From the NCBI GenBank assembly GCA_036365455.1, contig JAWQUS010000010.1, forward strand, positions 17,594,501 to 17,658,500: a DNA stretch of 64,000 nucleotides, read 5' to 3'. A model generated the notes under the pieces. It did no database searches. It saw only the letters and a list, made by a program, of their open reading frames with translations, and was not told the origin of the DNA. The stretch is from Macrosoma leucophasiata (Eukaryota; Arthropoda; Insecta; Lepidoptera; Hedylidae). Below, one piece after another: positions 58,929-64,000 of the stretch. Both the position numbers and the translations under genes were made by a program. Positions within the stretch are counted from its first letter, which is position 1; every line of letters begins with the position of its first letter.

Positions 58929-60012
58929 TTTTTTAAAGTAATCTTTTAGGTTAATAGTGAATTTTATCGGAACATTAGACTGTTAAGTTTTTTGGACATT
59001 ATAACAAATGCTCAATCAAGGTATGCTTTGAAATAAATGTGATTTTCTAACAAAAAATCACTAATCGTAAGATATTTAACGCAATCTTTTACAATTTCTC
59101 CGATGGCACAAGCAAACTTTCGGCCATTAATTTTGGGGTTGCTAGTGTTGCTACTCTAAGTAGCTACCAACTACCAACCAACAGTGACAATTTTATTTTA
59201 TACCTGTCCAAATCTCCCAATTATATGGCCCTCGCGTCTTTTTAAAAGTATTATTTCGTTTTTAATGTTTATTACAGACAGATTACCAAAGGAAATGTTT
59301 ATTATACATTAATTTAGGAATACTGATTACCTACGTAAACAACAATATTTTTATAACTGGCAGCCCTATAGCTAATATAGCCACAGATTAATGCAATGCA
59401 TCAAAATCAGAGCTAGCATCCATTTTATTAGCCTTGCCTAACCGTAAAGTTAAGTTGAGTGAAAGTATTTTTTACCGACTTCTCGGGCAGTAAATGCTAA
59501 AATATAAAAAATAACACTATTATTTAAAAAAAATAGTCACTTAACAACCCTGCCTATTGCTTGAATGGAGTATAGGTAAATATTTTATCAAATAGGCTTA
59601 GTTTCCATACTGCACATATTACTATATATGTGTACTGTGTTAAGGCTACTTCCCTTCCCTCCAATCCCTCCGATTCAGTATTAGTGTATAATCTATGCCT
59701 CCGATACTCCGCGGCTGGTGGCCCTTGTTGCTCTATGCTGCTGGCTGCATCTGCATTTCTGATATTTTGTAATGGTAATACCACAGTTAAAGTATTGATC
59801 GTGTCTCCAAGTTTTCAGAGAAACACTTTCATTGCAGTATTTTTGCAGTGAAATAATTCGCTTATTCACTTCACTACTCAAATGGGTAGAGAATAAAGAA
59901 GCGAATCTGCAGAGTGATGACGGTGGGTTGATGTCACTTCAATCAACGTGAATCATTATTGTCAAACAGAAATAGAAATAAATAATTTAATTTTGAATAT
60001 TTTTTACGAAAA
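58929..60012. other. Divergent intergenic region between CHERP and NSF
   Basis: A 1.1 kb head-to-head spacer that must hold both promoters. It contains the hAT MITE remnant at 59630-59737 and no coding frame. Confidence 0.5.
59630..59737. mobile_element. Remnant of the CATAGAGCAAC hAT MITE family
   Basis: CTCCGCGGCTGGTGGCCCTT followed by GTTGCTCTATG matches the right end of 41003-41302. The left end is missing. Confidence 0.55.
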
Positions 60013-63000
60013 ATGTCCGCAATGGTGAGTCTATTTAAATTATTTGTATCAATACTTGCCTATTTTTTTATAAATTTATGTAAATTAAAATCAATTTACG
60101 GCATTCCCTGTCGTTTTTTTTCTCTAATAAACATGTTGAAGGAACAATAGAAAGAAAACAGGTTAATTTGTTGTTTCATTAATAAATACAGTTGGTAATA
60201 AAGTTACTAAGTCAATATATGGACTAAAGTAAGCAATAAATTAGTACAATTTTTCGTTATCTCCAATTTTTACTAAATGAATGTGCCCTGGTGGTCTGAG
60301 TTGATATCAGTGATTTATCTTCGCTGAACTTACACTGCTGAATCTATTTAGATAACATTTACACTATTTATTCCTCAAAGTTATTATTTATACATCAAAG
60401 ATTGCTCCTAGAGATGGTTTACCAAAATTCCACATCAAAAAGACCCAGTAGAGTTTGAAAGTTAGTATAAAAATAAATTGAATCCGACTCATAAAATACT
60501 TTATCCAGGATTTATATCAGAATTTTCGAGAATTCCTTACCAGGGTGTCCACATTCTGGAGAGTCAGGGAAAGGTCAGGGAAGCTCAAGGTGGTCAGGGA
60601 AAGTCAGTGAAATCGAAGAGCTAACTGGAAAGTCAGGGAAAATTGAGATTTATTAATTATGATTAATTTTATGCTCTGGTCTAGTCTAATGCTTAATCCA
60701 GACCATAGTAGCTTTTTTTTTGGTTTAGAGTAATCTTTGTTACGATTTTTTTGTCATAATTAGATAACTCTTTTACAGTTTGAAATAAATAAATATTTAT
60801 CACAATGAATAAAGATTTATTTCATAGAGTGAATTATTGTTACTATGTAACTGGATTAATTAGACATGTTCCTTTTTTTTAAGATTGGGAGTGAACTATG
60901 TTATGATTTTTTTTGTCATAACTATGTTACCCCATTTTAATTTTAATTTTCTAACAAACCTTTCCTGTTCCTAACGTGAGAATAAAATATACCTTTACAG
61001 TATTAAAATGAGTGCTTAACAGTGTATAGGTATTTAATAAAATGTTACTAGATCCCAAAATTAGTTTAGAATTTTATCAATGGCTAAGTGATAACGCAGA
61101 TGATCCAGGGTTAGCATATTGTAATGTATACTGCGAGTCCTTCAAACTCAGTACATCTCATTTTTTCAATGTTTAAAAAGCAATTTTTTTAAGTAAGACA
61201 GAGGGGCTCTTAACGTTTTTTAGTGGAGGTTAAAAAAAAATACATATTCTAATCCTAATCTCATTTCATTTTGAATATTTATTTAAAAGAAAATCGGCAA
61301 TGTCACGTGATCACGTGTGAGCGGCGCTCCGCATTAGGCTAATTTCTCATACAAGATGTTCTGTGCCACCAGCCTGTGTCGATGTTTCCCTTTCGCACTC
61401 ATTGAATACAGAGCTAGGAATTGTACTACGCTTTGTTTCCTAAAAACTCGAGATCACACTTGAGCTCGATTACCACCACCGCATTATAATAAAAAAAAAA
61501 AAATGCTTACACTCACAGCCCCACAGTAGGTATAAACCTGTGTCGTGGGTGCCGTTGTACACATACAACACATACACAAATACCCAGACCCGAAACAAAT
61601 ACCTGTAGGTCATACAAATATTTGTCCCGGTGTGGGGATCGAACCCTTCAAATCAAACGGTCATCTCACACCACTGGACTAACCGGGTCGTCAGTGTTAT
61701 ACATAATGTGTATACTTGCTGCTAAGTGATAGTGGTAATGTACTGTGATAGAGCTTCAATGATAGAGCTCGAAGGCACGCAAATATTATTCTAATAATAT
61801 GGCTACCCATATTATTAGAATAATATTTGCGTGCATGTCAGATAGCTTAAATGATGGGTGTAAATTTTGTGGTTTCTTGGGCTGCTGATTAAGAAAATGG
61901 CATCCGTTTTCAGTTCCAAGATGGCGGACAGACTTTTTTTCATAATATCATATGGGTATCGATTATGGCTACCCATATTATTAGAATAATATTTGCGTGC
62001 ATGTCAGATAGCTTAAATGATGGGTGTAAATTTTGTGGTTTCTTGGGCTGCTGATTAAGAAAATGGCATCCGTTTTCAGTTCCAAGATGGCGGACAGACT
62101 TTTTTTCATAATATCATATGGGTATCGATTTTGAGATTTTTTGGGGTGCTGATTACGAAAATGACATCTTTTTTGAGATTCAAGATGGCGGACAGACTTT
62201 TTTTTCATAATATCGATTTTGAAATTTCTAGGGGTGCTGATTACGAAAATGACATCTCTTTTTGAGATCCAAGATGGCGGACATAATTATTTTTCCAAAT
62301 TATGATATGGGAATCACTTTTGAGATTTCTTGGGGTGCTGATTACGAAAATGACATCTTTTTTGAGATCCAAGATGGCGGACATAATTATTTTTCCAAAT
62401 CGTGATATGGGTGTCAATTTCGAAGTTTCTTGGGGTGCTGATTACGTAAATTACATTCGTTTTCATATTCAAGATGGCAAAAATACTTTTTCATCCAAAA
62501 TATCATATGGGTATCCATTTCGAGGTTTCCTGGGGTGCTGCTGATTACGAAAATGTTATAATTTTTCAGATCGGATGCCATTTTCGTAATCAGCACCCCA
62601 AGAAACCTCAAAATTTCTACACATCATATTTTATTAAAAATCTATTCGCCATCTTGGAACTGAAAACGGATGCCATTTTCTTAATCAGCACCCCAAGTAA
62701 CCTCGAAATTGATACACATAATCATATTTTATTAAAAAAACTGTTTGCCATCTTGGATTTTTTGGAAAATTTTGCACCTCAAGAAACAGAAAATTGAAAT
62801 CCTTAAGAATCATATTTCTGGAAAATCATTGTCTGCCATCTTTGACTAAAAAGGAGGTACCATTTTTGTAATAATAATTATCACCTCATCGTTGCGGTGA
62901 TAATTATTTTTATCCTGACATTGACACCCACACTGCTTACATAGTATCTAGTACTTATCGTTAGGTACCATTAAGGGAAATATAAATTGGGAAATGCGAT

Positions 63001-63929
63001 TGTGCTCGTACGCCTTGGAGCTCCATCACTGAAGCTCTACTACAGTTTAAATAACCCACCCAGAACTTGATAAAGGTTTACATTGGAGAAAACCGATAAC
63101 CAGTTACTGGCAGGTCAAGTAGATAACATGTAGGTATTCACGCTTTCGAGCTCGTTCATTGGATCTCTATCACCGTATATTACTATCGAACACAAAAGCG
63201 TTACAACCACATTTTTTTTGTAATTAAATAATATATTGAATTTAAAATGTATCAAAACTAGGCCGCTCGCAACCTCGCTGTAGAATACCAACCGTCACCC
63301 ATAACATGAGAGGTGGTTGGGTGAGGCGGAGAAAATGGGTGGGACGTCGGAGTGTCCATTCTATTACGTAGTATTATTACATATTCTCTGCCGACGGCTT
63401 AACGTACCCTCCGAAGCACGGAAAACGCGCATTTTCATTTGTCACCCATCACACACCCGACCGCGCCCGTATCGCTTAACCGAGTAGATCGCTTACGATC
63501 TACACCATCTGCGGAGCCATGCGCGATTAGAATTAAACATACTTGCCTACTAAATAAATAAATTTGGTCAGGGAAAATTGAAAAAATGTCTGGGAAAGTC
63601 AGGGAAAAGTCAGGGATTTTTTTTAACATCAGCTGTGGACACCCTTCTTACTCAAAAGCACAATGGGGTTTGTATTACCCAACTGAAGTGTGGAGGCTAC
63701 AATAGTTAAAGAAATTTAGTGGAGAGAGTTTTAATTTTTTAGCTATCTATTGATATTATAATGCTTTTCGTACTTGTTGATACTACAATGATTATTATAC
63801 AATCTATTACATTATATCTCAAATATGCTATGTTTTTCAGCGTATGAAAGCAGCAAAGTGTCCCTCGGACGAGCTGGCAATCACTAACTGCGCCCTGATT
63901 AATCAAGATGACTTCCCCAGTGATGTGAA
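60013..63929 (+). CDS. NSF: N-ethylmaleimide-sensitive factor (vesicle-fusing ATPase), first two coding exons; continues past the right edge
   Basis: Exon 1 (60013-60024, codons M-S-A-M) ends at a GTGAGT donor. Exon 2 (63841-63929) follows TGTTTTTCAG and encodes RMKAAKCPSDELAITNCAL, then INQDDFPSDVK, ending at AA/GTGAGT in phase 2. The A-x-K/R-C-P-T/S-D-E-L-x-x-T-N-x-A motif is the start of the NSF N-domain, the part that binds alpha-SNAP and SNARE complexes. Fly comatose and human NSF begin the same way. The AAA ATPase domains lie beyond the window. The four-codon first exon and the 3.8 kb repeat-laden intron are typical of an insect gene with an intron close to the start codon. Only about 34 residues are visible, so the family call rests on this short but distinctive motif. 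Confidence 0.88.
60541..60660 (+). repeat. GTCAGGGAAA-rich repeat, left part
   Basis: Starts CAGGGTGTCCACATTCTGGA, followed by four GTCAGGG(A) motifs. The sequence at 63567-63645 has the same motifs and ends CTGTGGACACCCTT, so AGGGTGTCCAC and GTGGACACCCT form outer inverted ends. Confidence 0.5.
61200..61460. repeat. Dispersed repeat family R, copy 2, part 1 (reverse of 41385-41965)
   Basis: AGTGGAGGTT, CTCATTTCATTTTGAATATT, GCAATGTCACGTGATCACGT and AGCCTGTGTCGATGTTTCCC are reverse matches to family R copy 1. The middle section seen in copy 1 is absent here and lies at 63275-63400 instead. Confidence 0.5.
61488..61692 (-). mobile_element. tRNA-headed SINE family S2 in the NSF intron
   Basis: The minus strand reads GACCCGGTTAGTCCAGTGGT, GGTTCGATCCCCACACCGGG, TTTGTTTCGGGTCTGGGTAT and GGGGCTGTGAGTGTAAGCAT, and ends in an A/T-run at 61488-61502. 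Boxes A and B are better preserved than at 33471. Confidence 0.85.
61801..62830. repeat. Tandem array with AAGATGGCGGAC box in the NSF intron
   Basis: Two 166-bp units (61801-61966 and 61967-62132) look identical. About 90-100-bp units with TGGGGTGCTGATTACGAAAA and TTGAGATYCAAGATGGCGGA then follow to about 62560. AAGATGGCGGAC occurs at 61918, 62084, 62182, 62271 and 62371, with a variant at 62471. From 62575 the same phrases appear in reverse (GTAATCAGCACCCCAAGAAA, GCCATCTTGG). Confidence 0.85.
63275..63400. repeat. Dispersed repeat family R, copy 2, part 2
   Basis: AACCTCGCTGTAGAATACCAACCG and ATTATTACATATTCTCTGCC match, in reverse, the 41560-41680 part of family R copy 1. Confidence 0.5.
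63372..63492 (-). mobile_element. SINE family S3, partial, reverse
   Basis: CTCCGAAGCACGGAAAACGC, GTCACCCATCACACACCCGA and GCTTAACCGAGTAG are the reverse complement of the first half of 32236-32487. Confidence 0.65.
63567..63645 (+). repeat. GTCAGGGAAA-rich repeat, right part
   Basis: GGTCAGGGAAAATTG, GTCAGGGAAAAGTCAGGG and the end GTGGACACCCT pair with 60541-60660. The roughly 2.9 kb between them is built of other repeats, so this may be one small element split by later insertions. Confidence 0.45.
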
Positions 63930-64000
63930 GTGAGTCTATATTTTTGAAAAATTTTATCATCAAATTATCTTTATAATACAGATAATTTAGTATTAAGAAC

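Noticed and set aside
61740..61790. Additional S1 SINE copy (GTGATAGAGCTTCAATGATAGAGCTCG); similar short pieces near 63010 and 63145
   Set aside because: Only 40-50 bp of similarity, too short to call as an element.
61801..62830. CRISPR-like array
   Set aside because: Units are about 100-166 bp of near-continuous repeat without short unique spacers, in a eukaryotic intron.

Overview
The window looks like a piece of a moth or butterfly nuclear genome. The base composition is AT-rich, genes are split by spliced introns, many introns are crowded with mobile elements, and the dispersed repeats (short retroposons, mariner, hAT-type miniature elements, helitron-like ends in CTAG, jockey-like LINE tails) are of kinds I associate with Lepidoptera. 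The species cannot be told from the sequence alone.

Layout: (1) 907-12687, plus strand: the 3' part of a large, serine/lysine/acid-rich nuclear-type protein, 5' end outside the window. It has one giant exon followed by a run of small exons that are nearly all the same size and phase, with one decaying copy. (2) 12700-30680: an 18 kb gene-poor stretch filled with MITEs, LINE fragments, an arthropod pseudogene relic and a (TG)n tract; it may also hold non-coding first exons of the next gene. (3) 30684-35974, plus: a FoxN1/4 forkhead factor, orthologue of Drosophila jumeau, eight coding exons. (4) 36000-45670: another gene-poor stretch with hAT MITEs, LINE fragments and a foldback element packed with TATCGATA. 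(5) 45672-47689, plus: misato (two coding exons). (6) 47908-58928, minus: CHERP/SCAF6 splicing factor, 14 coding exons, convergent with misato; one intron holds a mariner that itself holds a retroposon. (7) 60013 to the right edge, plus: the first two coding exons of NSF (vesicle-fusing ATPase), separated by a 3.8 kb intron containing a tandem array with a repeated AAGATGGCGGAC box.

The four recognised genes are unrelated housekeeping or developmental genes (transcription, mitosis/mitochondria, mRNA splicing, membrane fusion); nothing suggests that they form a pathway. The most unusual content is the symmetric exon array in the first gene, the hAT-type MITE with seven TATCGATA palindromes, and several precisely readable nested insertions with intact target-site duplications. 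Exon limits were read by eye from splice consensus, reading frame and family knowledge, and were checked for phase consistency across each gene.
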